64,000 bases of DNA from Acidimicrobium ferrooxidans (lineage in GTDB: Bacteria; Actinomycetota; Geothermincolia; Fen-727; Anoxymicrobiaceae): NCBI GenBank assembly GCA_020723485.1, contig DYIU01000003.1, positions 310,001 to 374,000 on the forward strand, in the 5' to 3' direction. The position numbers and the translations under genes were made by a program. Of the stretch, positions 53,930-63,533 are shown one piece after another; within the stretch, counting starts at the first letter, position 1; each line of letters opens with the position of its first letter. A model generated the notes under the pieces. That model did no database searches and was not told the DNA's origin. It saw only the letters and a program-made list of their open reading frames with translations.

Positions 53930-54107
53930 CGTTCCCCCTCTCGACAGATTCGCGCCGCCCGCCGTGCGCGGATTACGCCACCATTGTACGCCGCCGGGGC
54001 GCCCGCCCGCAGGCCGGGAACCGCACCGCGACCCCTTCATCACGCAGCGGTTTTGAGTCATGATTAGACAGGACCGGCGGACCCGACGCGGCACGGGGGT
54101 GTTCCTC

Positions 54108-55424
54108 ATGGGGGTTTCGAAGAAGCTTGCGGCACTGGTACTGGCACTTACACTTCTATCTCTGACAATGCTCGCGTCCTCGTGCGGGCAGGGGCAGGCG
54201 CCCGGGGTGAGCACCTTCCAGTTCGTCACCGGGACTGAGGCCTACCCCGCGCCGGGCATGCGGATGCCCGCGAAGGCGGAGCGCTTCAGCGACCCGGATT
54301 TCACGACCACGCTGCAGCGCATAACCGAGAAGGATGACGGCTATTCGGGCCCGGGTATCCAGAACGAGTACTCGAAGATGGACCCGGCGAACTGTGACGG
54401 GACGCTGCTCATGCTGCGGGGTAACGACGCCGCCTACTACCAGTACGACCCCGAGGACTGCGCGATGCTGCGCAAGGTGTCCGCCTTCGACGAGTGCGAC
54501 TTCTGCGAGCCGGAGCCTAGGTGGGACGACGCCGACCCGCAGGTGTTCTACTGGGTCTGCAATTCCGAGCTCCGCAGCTACAACACCGGCTCGAAGAAGT
54601 CCGCCGTCATACACGATTTCAAGAATGACTTCCCCGATGCCGCATATGTCTGCACAAAGGGAGAAGGTGACGCGTCGCTCGACAGGCGCTACTGGTGCTT
54701 CATGGTGCAGGACGCGGACGACGAGATGATGGCGGTCGCGTGCTACGACATGAGCGAGGACCGCGTGGTCGGGACGAAGTCAGGCGGGTTCCCCGACAGC
54801 CTCAACTGGGTCGGCATGAGCATGTCGGGCGAGTTCTGCATCGTCGGCTACGAGGACGTGGCGATGTACACCCAGGTCTTCTCGAGGGACTTCTCCGAGA
54901 CGGTGGAGCTGCCGGACGGGTCGGCCGGCCACGGCGATGCCGCGCTGGCCGCCGACGGGCGCGACCTCTACGTCTACCAGAACGTGCGGAACGATTACAT
55001 CTGCCAGGCCGACATGGCGACCGGGGCCGAGACCGAACTCCTGCACATACCCTTCGACGTAAACTCCGACATCGGGCTCCACGTCTCGGGCAACTGCGCG
55101 GACACCCCCGGGTGGGCCCTGGTCTCGACCTACGGCGCCGAGAACCCGCCCCCCGGCGAGGGCCACTCCTGGATGGACAACCAGCTGTTCATGGTGGAGC
55201 TCACGAGCGAACCCAGGGTCTGGAGGGTGGCCCACACCTTCTCGTACACCTCTCGGGATTACGAGGGGGAGAAGAACTACTTCGCGGAGTCCTTCGCCGC
55301 GGTGGACACCGCCGGAACGCGCGTGTTCTGGGGGTCCAACTGGGGCGATTTCAGCCAGGAGTACTCTGACGCCTACCAGGCGCTGCTGCCGGAGAACTGG
55401 CCTGACCGCATGCCGCAGCAGTGA
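54108..55424 (+). CDS. lipoprotein with beta-propeller-like body
   Basis: 438 residues. A lipobox (LASSC) ends the signal peptide, so the mature protein should carry an N-terminal lipid anchor. The remainder has repeated beta-strand patterns with conserved Trp/Asp turns, suggesting a propeller, and is rich in Cys for a propeller protein. No family recognised. ATG 54108 is preferred to ATG 54060 because the signal peptide starts there. Confidence 0.65.
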   Translation: MGVSKKLAALVLALTLLSLTMLASSCGQGQAPGVSTFQFVTGTEAYPAPGMRMPAKAERFSDPDFTTTLQRITEKDDGYSGPGIQNEYSKMDPANCDGTLLMLRGNDAAYYQYDPEDCAMLRKVSAFDECDFCEPEPRWDDADPQVFYWVCNSELRSYNTGSKKSAVIHDFKNDFPDAAYVCTKGEGDASLDRRYWCFMVQDADDEMMAVACYDMSEDRVVGTKSGGFPDSLNWVGMSMSGEFCIVGYEDVAMYTQVFSRDFSETVELPDGSAGHGDAALAADGRDLYVYQNVRNDYICQADMATGAETELLHIPFDVNSDIGLHVSGNCADTPGWALVSTYGAENPPPGEGHSWMDNQLFMVELTSEPRVWRVAHTFSYTSRDYEGEKNYFAESFAAVDTAGTRVFWGSNWGDFSQEYSDAYQALLPENWPDRMPQQ

Positions 55425-55483
55425 GTCCAGAGATTGACTCGGAGTATTTCGGTCAGGGTTGGTGTGGCGGTTCCGGCGTCAGC

Positions 55484-56035
55484 CTAGTTGATGGACTTCT
55501 CTTCCTCCCAGTGGAGCGCGTCGTGGCACTTGAGGCAGAGGACCTCGCATTTCTCGATCTCCTTGAGGGCGGCGCTTCTCGTGCCGCACTGCGCGATGTT
55601 GATCTCCTTCTCGGAGGGGTCTTTGTGGTGGAACTCCAGGCAGACCGGGTCGTCCTCTTCGCACTTCACGCATCCACGCTCGCGCTTGTAGTTCCCCAGC
55701 CACGCCCTGAAGCCGCGCGCCTCCCGCTCGGGGCGCTCGAACTCCTTGGCGAAGCAGTTGCTGCAGTAGCACTCGCAACGCCGCAGCATCTCGAACGCGT
55801 AGTCCCCGTCGCGCCAGTTGCGCCTCGCGTAGGTGATGGATATCTTGTTTTTCGTGGCGGGGTCATAGAACAGCAGGCACGCGGGGTGGCTTTCCCCGCA
55901 CACCCGGCATTCCGACCCGTGCTTGTAGAGGTTGAAGGCGCGCACGATGTCCCTGGTGCGCCCCGGCAGGCTCCTATCGTAACCGCTGTGTAGACTGATA
56001 ATACCGTCCTCCCACTTTAACGTAACGTGCTTCAA
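55484..56035 (-). CDS. HNH-like zinc protein
   Basis: 183 residues. Several CxxC pairs (CRVCG, CYCSNC, CVKC, CLKC) are present. The C-terminal segment CVKC...LEFHHKDPSEKE...CLKCHDALHW matches the HNH nuclease fold with its His-His and final Cys/His. Role in DNA cutting is inferred; defence or phage context is not evident. The TTG start at 56035 has a poor SD, so the N-terminus is uncertain. Confidence 0.7.
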   Translation of the reverse strand: MKHVTLKWEDGIISLHSGYDRSLPGRTRDIVRAFNLYKHGSECRVCGESHPACLLFYDPATKNKISITYARRNWRDGDYAFEMLRRCECYCSNCFAKEFERPEREARGFRAWLGNYKRERGCVKCEEDDPVCLEFHHKDPSEKEINIAQCGTRSAALKEIEKCEVLCLKCHDALHWEEEKSIN

Positions 56036-56217
56036 CAGACTTGTTCATGATCAGGAAAGGCCGTCCTGAAGAAAAACTTGAGGAATTCTCGAGCTTCACT
56101 AAGCATGCGGCTGTATATGTTACCTGTTCAACCGGCATAATTCAAACGCGGCTTTCAGGCACGCAGCCTGAAGGATGGTAAAATCTTCCTGTCGGGAGCT
56201 CGCGGGGAAACAGGATT

Positions 56218-57246
56218 ATGCGAAACAGGAACCAAAACATCATATGGGTCGCACTCGCCGCTCTGGTCGTGCTGCTCCTCGCGCCCGGCGCGTTTCCATC
56301 CCTGGTGGCGTCAGCCGCTCCTCCGGCCGGCGAGACCGCGCGCCTGATAAACGAGATCGATTCGATCAACACGAAGCTCGCAGAGATAGACAGGGATTAC
56401 GGGGCGCTCATCGCGAGCCTCGACCAGTTCAATTCACAGGCCGAGGAAGCCTCGGTTCTCCACAGGCAGGCAGAGAAGGACCTCGAGGCTAAAAAGCAGC
56501 GGCTCAACCGCAGGCTGGTCGCGCTCTACAAGTCGGGCAAGGGTGACTGGTTCACGAGCCTTCTCTACTCGCGCAACGTGCTGGACTTCCTCGACAGGGT
56601 CGACCTGGCCGGGCGCGTGGCCAGGGTTGACGCGGAAGCGTTTACCGCAGTGAGGGCGGCCGAGCAGACGGTGCGCGCGCAGGAGTACTCGATAGTCAAC
56701 AAGCGGAGGACGCTCAACTCGCAGTGCAGCTGGGCCATCCAGCAGCAGGGCGCCCTCAGGAGGCAGCTCGACCAGTGCATGAAGAAGCTCGCCTCGACCG
56801 ACCCCGTCCTCGCGAGGGTGATGGCCCAGCCGCAGACCGACCTCTCCCGCAGGATAAACGCCTATTTCGCGAAGAGGCGCAGCCCGCTCACGGGCTACGG
56901 CATCGTGTTCGTCCAGGCCGAGCGGAGGACCGGGGTCAGCGCCAGGCTCCTGGTGGGGCTGACCGCGGCCGAGAGTTCGTGCGCCACCGCCGGACTGTAC
57001 TCAAGGACGAACCACAACGCCTGGGGGATGAAGGGTCCCCAGCCTCGCATAGCCGGAGGCATCCCGGCGAAGTACGGGTTCTGCACCTGGCCCGACTGGG
57101 AGACCGCCATCCAGCAGGCCGCGGATTTCATAATCCATTACTGGGGTCCGGCCCAGACCGCCAGGCAGCTGCGGGGCTACTGCGAGACCGGGGGCCCGGG
57201 CTCACCCTGGGAGAACAGGGTGGAGACCTCTAGGACCGCGATCTGA
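56218..57246 (+). CDS. secreted coiled-coil protein with glucosaminidase/lysozyme-like domain
   Basis: 342 residues. A signal anchor (about 8-32) precedes a long coiled coil (about 40-180) of the CwlO/FtsX-partner type. The C-terminal 130 residues have ESSCATAGLYSRTNHNAWGMKG and WENAIQQAADF-like sequence (WETAIQQAADFIIHYW), matching the lysozyme-like glucosaminidase fold with its catalytic Glu. It should cut glycan strands of peptidoglycan. ATG 56218. Confidence 0.8.
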   Translation: MRNRNQNIIWVALAALVVLLLAPGAFPSLVASAAPPAGETARLINEIDSINTKLAEIDRDYGALIASLDQFNSQAEEASVLHRQAEKDLEAKKQRLNRRLVALYKSGKGDWFTSLLYSRNVLDFLDRVDLAGRVARVDAEAFTAVRAAEQTVRAQEYSIVNKRRTLNSQCSWAIQQQGALRRQLDQCMKKLASTDPVLARVMAQPQTDLSRRINAYFAKRRSPLTGYGIVFVQAERRTGVSARLLVGLTAAESSCATAGLYSRTNHNAWGMKGPQPRIAGGIPAKYGFCTWPDWETAIQQAADFIIHYWGPAQTARQLRGYCETGGPGSPWENRVETSRTAI

Positions 57247-57316
57247 CCACCAGCGGGCTTGAGCCGATAATGCCGATGAAATACCATGGTGGACGGCTCT
57301 AATCAAAGGAGGAGAC

Positions 57317-59725
57317 ATGCGCGCTTCCAGACACTTACCCCGGTCGATCATCACTCTCGCGGCCCTTTTCGCCCTGGTGCTCGCGGGCCTGGCCCTGGCC
57401 CCGGCCGCAGCGGGCGCGGCGGAGCCGTGGGAGTGGACACAGATCAACGAAGACGGTTTCGGGGGCGCGGCCCCGCTGACCAACGAGCAGGTCGCCGCCC
57501 TGTGCGAGTTCAACGGGCAGCTCTACGCAAGCACCCGCAACAACGAGCTGGGCGCCGAGGTCTGGCGCTACGACGGGGGGACCGCCTGGACACAGGTCAA
57601 CCAGAGCGGCTTCGGCAACCCGGCGAACAGGGGCACCGACGACCTCATCGTCTACAACGGCAAGCTGTACGTCGGCGTCTGGAACGACAGCGGCTGCTGG
57701 GTGAACTCATACGACGGCAGCACCTGGACGCCGGCCAGCACGCCGAACTTCGGCGACGCCGGCAACACCTACTCCTCCGCGGCTGACTTCATCATCTTCA
57801 ACGGCAGCCTGTACTGCGCGGCCGGGCTTTATGATTCCAACGTCTACCGCTACGACGGCGGAACAACCTGGACGAAGGTCACGGCCAACGACTTCGGCAA
57901 CGCCAATAACGAACGCTCGAGATGCCTTGCCGTTCACAACGGCGTCCTATACGCGGGCATCTACAACGATACCGATGGAGGAGAGGTCTGGGCGTGGACC
58001 GGCAGCGGCAACTGGACCCAGGTTGGCAGCGCCGGGCTGGACGATGTCAACAACATCGAGATACGCAGCCTCTTTTCCTACAACGGTTCCCTCTATGGCG
58101 GAACGGCGACCCCCGATTCTCACACGTGCGGGGTCTACCGCTACGGAGGCGGCTCGACCTGGAGCAGGGTAAGCCCGCCGGAGCTGGCAGCGGATGTGGT
58201 CCGCTCCATGACAGACTACCAGGGGCTCCTGACAGTCGGCGTGAGCAACGATGGCACGGGCGCCAGCGTCTGGGCGTTTGACGGCACGACCTGGAACCAG
58301 GTGAGTCCAACCGGGTTCTCCGGACAGCAGGTAGATTCCGTCCAGTGCCTGACCGCCTTCGACGGCCGGCTCTGCGCCGGCACCGGTAAGTGGGGCGCGA
58401 CGCCCGGCCAGGTATGGGCCGGCCAGCCGCCCGCGAGCTCCTGGTACCTAGCGGAAGGCACCACAACCTGGGGCTTCGAAACCTACATCACGATCGAGAA
58501 CCCCAACGACCAGGAGCTCACCGCGCGTGTCACATACATGGACGCGAACCCCGAGGCGGGCGCGGGGAGGGTACTGCCGAGCCGGGATGTCACCCTGCCA
58601 CCACTCTCGCAGACCACGGTCGATCCCAGGTGGGACCTGGGGGACTTCGACTTCTGCACCAGGGTGGATTGCCTGGAGGGTGAGCAGATAGCGGTGGACC
58701 GCACGATGGTCTGGACTGGCGAGGGGGCCGCGAGCCCCGAGGCACATAACTCCATCGGGGTCACCGAGTCCTCGAACTCCTGGTACATGCCGGAGGGGAG
58801 CTCGAACCACGGCTTCGAGACCTGGACCACGGTGCAGAACCCGAACGGCGTTGAAGCCGCCCTCACGATCACCTACATGACCGAGGGATTCGGGGAGAAA
58901 AAGGTGAACAAGCAGCTCCCCGCCTACTCGAGGGGCACCTACTCCATGGGCGAGGACATAGGCTCCTTCGACGCCTCCATCCAGGTCGACTCCGACCTGC
59001 CGGTGATTGCGGAGAGAAGCGTTTACCGCAACAACCGCAGGGAGGGCTCCTGCTCGATAGGAGCCACCGTCCCCGCGACCGACTTCTTCCTGTCCGAGGG
59101 GAGCACCGCCTGGGGTTTCACCACCTACGTCTGCGTGCAGAACCCGAACAACTCCGAGGCTGAGGTGACCATCACTTACATGACACCTGACGGTGCTCTT
59201 CCGCAGGACCCGTTCACCATGCCGGCCAACTCCCGCAGGACAGTGAAGGTGAACGATGAGGCCGGGATGTGGCCCACCGACTTGTCCACCATGGTACACG
59301 CGGACAAGCCCATAGTGGCGGAGCGGGCCATGTACTGGAACAACGGGACCGGCGAGGCATGCCACGACTCCGTCGGGCTCGATGCGGCCCATATGAGCTT
59401 CATGCTGCCGGACGGCCAGACCTCGGGCGGCTTCGAGACCTACACCTGCGTGCAGAACCCGAACCCCTCCTCTGTGACCGTGCGGGTGACCTACCTCCTT
59501 GCAGGCGGCGGGACCCCGGTGAGCTTCACCGACGAGATACCGAAGGACTCCCGCAGGACCTACAACATGGCCGACAAGGGCGTTACCGGAAGGGCCTCGA
59601 TTCTGGTCGAGTCCCTGGACGGCGCGCGCCCCATCATGGCCGAGCGGGCCATGTACTGGAACTCGAAGGGCGCCGGGACCTCCACGATCGGGGGGTTCGC
59701 GGACTCCGCAACCGCGCCGATCTGA
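57317..59725 (+). CDS. secreted protein with a propeller and four repeat modules
   Basis: 802 residues. A signal peptide (about 10-35) precedes about seven blades of the type FNGxLYAGTxNxxGxEVWRYDGxxWTQV, a beta-propeller different from those in the sister proteins. Four modules start near residue 375 (WYLAEGTTTWGFETY, WYMPEGSSNHGFETW, FFLSEGSTAWGFTTY, FMLPDGQTSGGFETY). They align one-for-one with the modules of the 40068 protein, including an unusual SFMLPDGQTS start in module 4. AAAGGAGGAG precedes ATG 57317. Confidence 0.82.
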   Translation: MRASRHLPRSIITLAALFALVLAGLALAPAAAGAAEPWEWTQINEDGFGGAAPLTNEQVAALCEFNGQLYASTRNNELGAEVWRYDGGTAWTQVNQSGFGNPANRGTDDLIVYNGKLYVGVWNDSGCWVNSYDGSTWTPASTPNFGDAGNTYSSAADFIIFNGSLYCAAGLYDSNVYRYDGGTTWTKVTANDFGNANNERSRCLAVHNGVLYAGIYNDTDGGEVWAWTGSGNWTQVGSAGLDDVNNIEIRSLFSYNGSLYGGTATPDSHTCGVYRYGGGSTWSRVSPPELAADVVRSMTDYQGLLTVGVSNDGTGASVWAFDGTTWNQVSPTGFSGQQVDSVQCLTAFDGRLCAGTGKWGATPGQVWAGQPPASSWYLAEGTTTWGFETYITIENPNDQELTARVTYMDANPEAGAGRVLPSRDVTLPPLSQTTVDPRWDLGDFDFCTRVDCLEGEQIAVDRTMVWTGEGAASPEAHNSIGVTESSNSWYMPEGSSNHGFETWTTVQNPNGVEAALTITYMTEGFGEKKVNKQLPAYSRGTYSMGEDIGSFDASIQVDSDLPVIAERSVYRNNRREGSCSIGATVPATDFFLSEGSTAWGFTTYVCVQNPNNSEAEVTITYMTPDGALPQDPFTMPANSRRTVKVNDEAGMWPTDLSTMVHADKPIVAERAMYWNNGTGEACHDSVGLDAAHMSFMLPDGQTSGGFETYTCVQNPNPSSVTVRVTYLLAGGGTPVSFTDEIPKDSRRTYNMADKGVTGRASILVESLDGARPIMAERAMYWNSKGAGTSTIGGFADSATAPI

Positions 59726-59805
59726 ACTCGGAACAGACTGAAGACTGAGGGGCGGCCGCCCAGGCCGCCTCTCTTCTTTCTGTCGTGCTCCGACCGCTCT
59801 GAAAA

Positions 59806-59835
59806 TGCAACAAAACGACCTGACCCCATTTTTGC
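59806..59835. repeat. degenerate CTGACCCC repeat
   Basis: TGCAACAAAACGACCTGACCCC followed by an AT-rich ATTTTTGCA. CTGACCCC matches the end of the long hairpin elements, and the TGCAACA block is the complement of the tail at 12010-12020. It lies just after the 57317 gene, in a 277-base gap that otherwise holds nothing recognisable. Confidence 0.5.
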
Positions 59836-60002
59836 AGAGCGCGGCCGGCGGAGCCGGTACCCGTTGTGGGTCGTTGCCTCCCCTGGAGCTTCGTTCGTTA
59901 CCTCGACGTTGACAGTCATGTCATTCTAGTCTAGAGTCTGGCGTGGCAACGGGTGCGCCGCGCGAATTCCACCTTTTCGTGTGGTGACATGGAGTGGTTT
60001 GC

Positions 60003-63000
60003 TTGGGTAAACAATCATTTCGTCTCTTCTTGCGCATTGGCTGTCTTGGCGTTGCGTGCTTTGCCGTGATGCTGTTCTGCGTGACGCCGGTTGGCGTCTC
60101 GAGCGCCGAGACCGAACCTTACGGCCAGGAGTTTGTGCGCAATTACGTCTCCAGCGTGGACGGGGTAAGCCTCCCCTGCTCCATCTATATCCCCCCCTAC
60201 GGAATCAACCGGAACATGCCGGTATGGATCGACCTGCACGCGCTCAACGGCCCCGGCGGCATCCGGTTCGACTGGAAGGAATGGTGCAGGCTCCGGGGCT
60301 GGATGCTCATCTCGCCCTGGGGGAGGAACTACAGGGGCGTCTGGGCCGATGGGATCGAGCCGGCCGGGACCACCCCTGAACCGAGTATCTTCGAAGACTT
60401 CTCCGGGGGTGCCGCCGGCTGGATGGAGCTCACCGGCGCGTGGGGCTGGGACTCCGGCGACCGGAGCTTCGAGCAGGCCGACACCTCCGACTCGTGGAAG
60501 TCCGCGGTAAAAGACGGCTCGAGCGGCGCCGACTACGCCGTCAGCGTCGACATCCAGGAGACGGGGGCCTCCGGCGACGACATCAGCGCCGCCGGGCTGG
60601 TGTTCCGGCGCCAGCCGAACGGGGACTGCTACCAGGTCGACATAGCCAGCTCATCAGTGCAGAAGCTTCTGCGGCTCTACAGGTTCCAGGGTGGCACGTG
60701 GACCCCGCTCGCCATCGAAGACCTGGGCTCCTTCGACATCCGCCAGAAGCACAACCTGATGGTGAGTGTGTCCGGCAACAACATCGACGTCCGGCTGGAC
60801 GGCGGCATACGCGTGCTCGACAAGTCCTACACCTACCACCAGGACACGTCCGAGTATCCTGACCGCCAGGACGAAGCGTTCAGCTCCGGCGCGGTCGGCC
60901 TGGTGAGTTACGGGGGGAGCCACCGGTTCGACAACTTCCGGGTACAGAACGACTTTCTCTACGGGGAGAAGGACGTCCTGGACACCGTCGAGCAGTTCAT
61001 GGAGGATTTCAGCGACGACCAGAACTACCGCGCGGACCCCACCAGGGTGTACCTGTCCGGCTTCTCCATAGGAGGCACGGGAGCCTGGAACATCGGCTTG
61101 CATTACCCGGACATGTTCACCGCGGTCCACCCCTCCACGGGCACGACGGACATGTACGAGGAGTACAGTTGGATGGACGGGCAGCGCCACGACAGGACGT
61201 TCGACCCTGAAGGCGCGCCGCCCCGCTACTACGCGGAGCAGGATTTCCTCTACAACGAGAGCACGGAGGCCCTTCTCGGGGGCGAACCGGGAAGCGCCGT
61301 AGACCAGAACAGCAGGATGCACGAGTTCAGCGCCCGCTACATCATCGAGAACAGCCTGAACACGCCTTACCGGATAGAGCACACGAAGTACGACACCATA
61401 GCGCCCAATACCACCGAACCGATGTGGGTCTGGTTGAACTCGATGGAAGGTCTCATCAACTCTACCCGGGACGCCAGGGCGGATTACGCCCACAGCCAGT
61501 ACATCTGGGACCGGTGGAAAGACGTCCCGGGCCTGACCAACTGCGTCCAGGAGACCGCGCTCTACGGAGAGGACGGGACGCCGCCCGCGGACCCGGAGGT
61601 GGTCTGGGACGAGGCGAGGTACGACCAGCAGTACTGGGGAGGCGGTCACGGCTCCTGTTACTACGACTGGCTCATGGTGCACAGGCACATAGCCTTCATC
61701 GACAGGGCCTTCAGCCAGTATGGCGCCCTCCACGACGACCCGGACGAGGTCGCCTACAAGACCTATGACGACCTGCGCAACAGGGCCTGGTGGCTCACCG
61801 TCGGCATCGCGGACCCGGACAGGGACAGCCCGGGGCTGGCACGCGTGAAGCGGGACAGGGCGAACAACGCGGTGCAGGTCCACGTCAAGAACGTCAGGAC
61901 CACGATACTCGACCTGGCCAGGATGGGGATGTCACTTGATCCCGGCCGGAGCCTGAGGATAACCGTCGACAACGCAACCGTTGAGTCCGAACCGCTGAGC
62001 GACACCTCGAAAGCCACCGATTTGAGGCTTGCCGGCGAGTGGGACACCGCGGCGGTATATCCCGTAAGAGTGAACGGCGCGGCGGTAGCGCCCGTCGTGA
62101 CTCCCGGGTCCATGACCATCCCCGGGGTGCGGTCCGAGCCTCCCTCCGAGGTGCTCGTCGACCTGCCCCAGACCCAGGGCAACATGCTTGCGAACGCCGG
62201 GTTCGAGCAGGGAGCGGACAGCTGGGAGACCTCGGTCACGGGAGGAGGCCATGCGGTCTTCGAGGAGAACATCCTGAAGGCCTTTGCGCATACCGGTGCG
62301 GGCTCCCTGCGCATAAAGGACGCGGCGGCGGCCGGCCCGCCGTACACCGCTTCCTATACCTCCGAGCGGGTGCCGGTGGTCCCGGGACGCCAGTACACCC
62401 TGGGCGCCTTCGTGAAGACGAGGGCGCTCGCGGCACGGAACAGGGTCTTTGAAAACGGCAGATACAATACTGACGAGCAGCACAACTCGTGGGCCCGTGC
62501 AGGGCTGCTCTGGACGGACGCCGACGGCGCGGCCATTTCCGAGAGCGATTCGTCAGGCAGGACGAACACCTGTGACTGGGTCCCCCTCGAGGTCACGGCC
62601 GCGGCACCCCCGAACGCTGCGTACGCCCGGGTGGTGCTCAAGGCGGAGAGCCCGGATGCCGCGGGTTCGACCGGAAGCGCCTGGTTCGACGACGTCTCCC
62701 TGAGACGCGGGTACGGTGTGTCAGGGACGGTGCCTGCTCTGAGCGTCGTTTCCCCGGGCACGGCGACGAACAGCGGCCCGGTCAGTATCACACTGGATGG
62801 CTCCGGTTTCTCCAGCGGAGCAACCGCAAGGTTGCTCAAGGCCGGGGAGGCTCCCATAAACGGGGCGGTCGGGACGGTCACCGCGGACCGCATCACCTGC
62901 GTCTTCGACCTCACGGGCGCCCAGGTGGGCGACTGGGACGTGGAGGTCACCAATCCGAACGGCGAGCGGGCGGTCCTGCCGGGCAGGTTCCTTGTATATC

Positions 63001-63407
63001 CCCCGACCGGCCCGCTTTCGGTGACGGGCATCAGCCCGGGCTCAGGCACTGCCGGCAGCACGGTCCCGGTCACCTTATCCGGGACGGGATTCGTCCCGGG
63101 AGCCGCGGTGACGCTCGAGGCGAGCGGGGTGGCACCGGTCACGGCGAGCGATGTCAACTGCGATTCCGCTTCCAGCCTGACCTGTACCCTGAACCTCACC
63201 GGCGCCGCTGCGGGCGACTACGACGTCGTGGTGAAGAGCCCGGACGGTTTGACCTCGCGGAAGACCGGGGCTTTCAGGGTCAATGCGGCCGCTCCGGCAT
63301 GCGGGACCGGCGGCGCGTCGGGCGTGCTGATGTTCGGCCTCGCCATGGGATTCCTCGCCATCGCAGGACTGGGCAGCACAAAAGCGAGGGCCGGGAGCTC
63401 GCGATAA
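60003..63407 (+). CDS. large secreted alpha/beta-hydrolase with LamG-like insert and two IPT/TIG domains
   Basis: 1134 residues. A signal peptide (about 1-35) precedes an alpha/beta-hydrolase split by an insert. The first part is DLHALNGPGG, the insert (about 125-310) looks like a laminin-G/concanavalin beta-sandwich, and the nucleophile elbow GFSIGG follows (Ser355). A CBM-like sandwich (about 715-905) and two IPT/TIG domains (about 910-1000 and 1000-1090) precede a C-terminal helix after CGTGG. PHB-depolymerase-like esterase activity is inferred. TTG 60003 has GGAG eight bases upstream; GTG 59994 is an alternative. Confidence 0.78.
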   Translation: MGKQSFRLFLRIGCLGVACFAVMLFCVTPVGVSSAETEPYGQEFVRNYVSSVDGVSLPCSIYIPPYGINRNMPVWIDLHALNGPGGIRFDWKEWCRLRGWMLISPWGRNYRGVWADGIEPAGTTPEPSIFEDFSGGAAGWMELTGAWGWDSGDRSFEQADTSDSWKSAVKDGSSGADYAVSVDIQETGASGDDISAAGLVFRRQPNGDCYQVDIASSSVQKLLRLYRFQGGTWTPLAIEDLGSFDIRQKHNLMVSVSGNNIDVRLDGGIRVLDKSYTYHQDTSEYPDRQDEAFSSGAVGLVSYGGSHRFDNFRVQNDFLYGEKDVLDTVEQFMEDFSDDQNYRADPTRVYLSGFSIGGTGAWNIGLHYPDMFTAVHPSTGTTDMYEEYSWMDGQRHDRTFDPEGAPPRYYAEQDFLYNESTEALLGGEPGSAVDQNSRMHEFSARYIIENSLNTPYRIEHTKYDTIAPNTTEPMWVWLNSMEGLINSTRDARADYAHSQYIWDRWKDVPGLTNCVQETALYGEDGTPPADPEVVWDEARYDQQYWGGGHGSCYYDWLMVHRHIAFIDRAFSQYGALHDDPDEVAYKTYDDLRNRAWWLTVGIADPDRDSPGLARVKRDRANNAVQVHVKNVRTTILDLARMGMSLDPGRSLRITVDNATVESEPLSDTSKATDLRLAGEWDTAAVYPVRVNGAAVAPVVTPGSMTIPGVRSEPPSEVLVDLPQTQGNMLANAGFEQGADSWETSVTGGGHAVFEENILKAFAHTGAGSLRIKDAAAAGPPYTASYTSERVPVVPGRQYTLGAFVKTRALAARNRVFENGRYNTDEQHNSWARAGLLWTDADGAAISESDSSGRTNTCDWVPLEVTAAAPPNAAYARVVLKAESPDAAGSTGSAWFDDVSLRRGYGVSGTVPALSVVSPGTATNSGPVSITLDGSGFSSGATARLLKAGEAPINGAVGTVTADRITCVFDLTGAQVGDWDVEVTNPNGERAVLPGRFLVYPPTGPLSVTGISPGSGTAGSTVPVTLSGTGFVPGAAVTLEASGVAPVTASDVNCDSASSLTCTLNLTGAAAGDYDVVVKSPDGLTSRKTGAFRVNAAAPACGTGGASGVLMFGLAMGFLAIAGLGSTKARAGSSR

Positions 63408-63533
63408 GAGCGGCCCGGCCCACCAGGCACAACCACTGCGATACAATTATTACCGATAGTCCCGCGCCCCATGTTAAATGGCACGGGTCGGCAAGAAGGC
63501 ATGCTGCAGCCCGCGGAGAGCAAGGAGGGTGAG

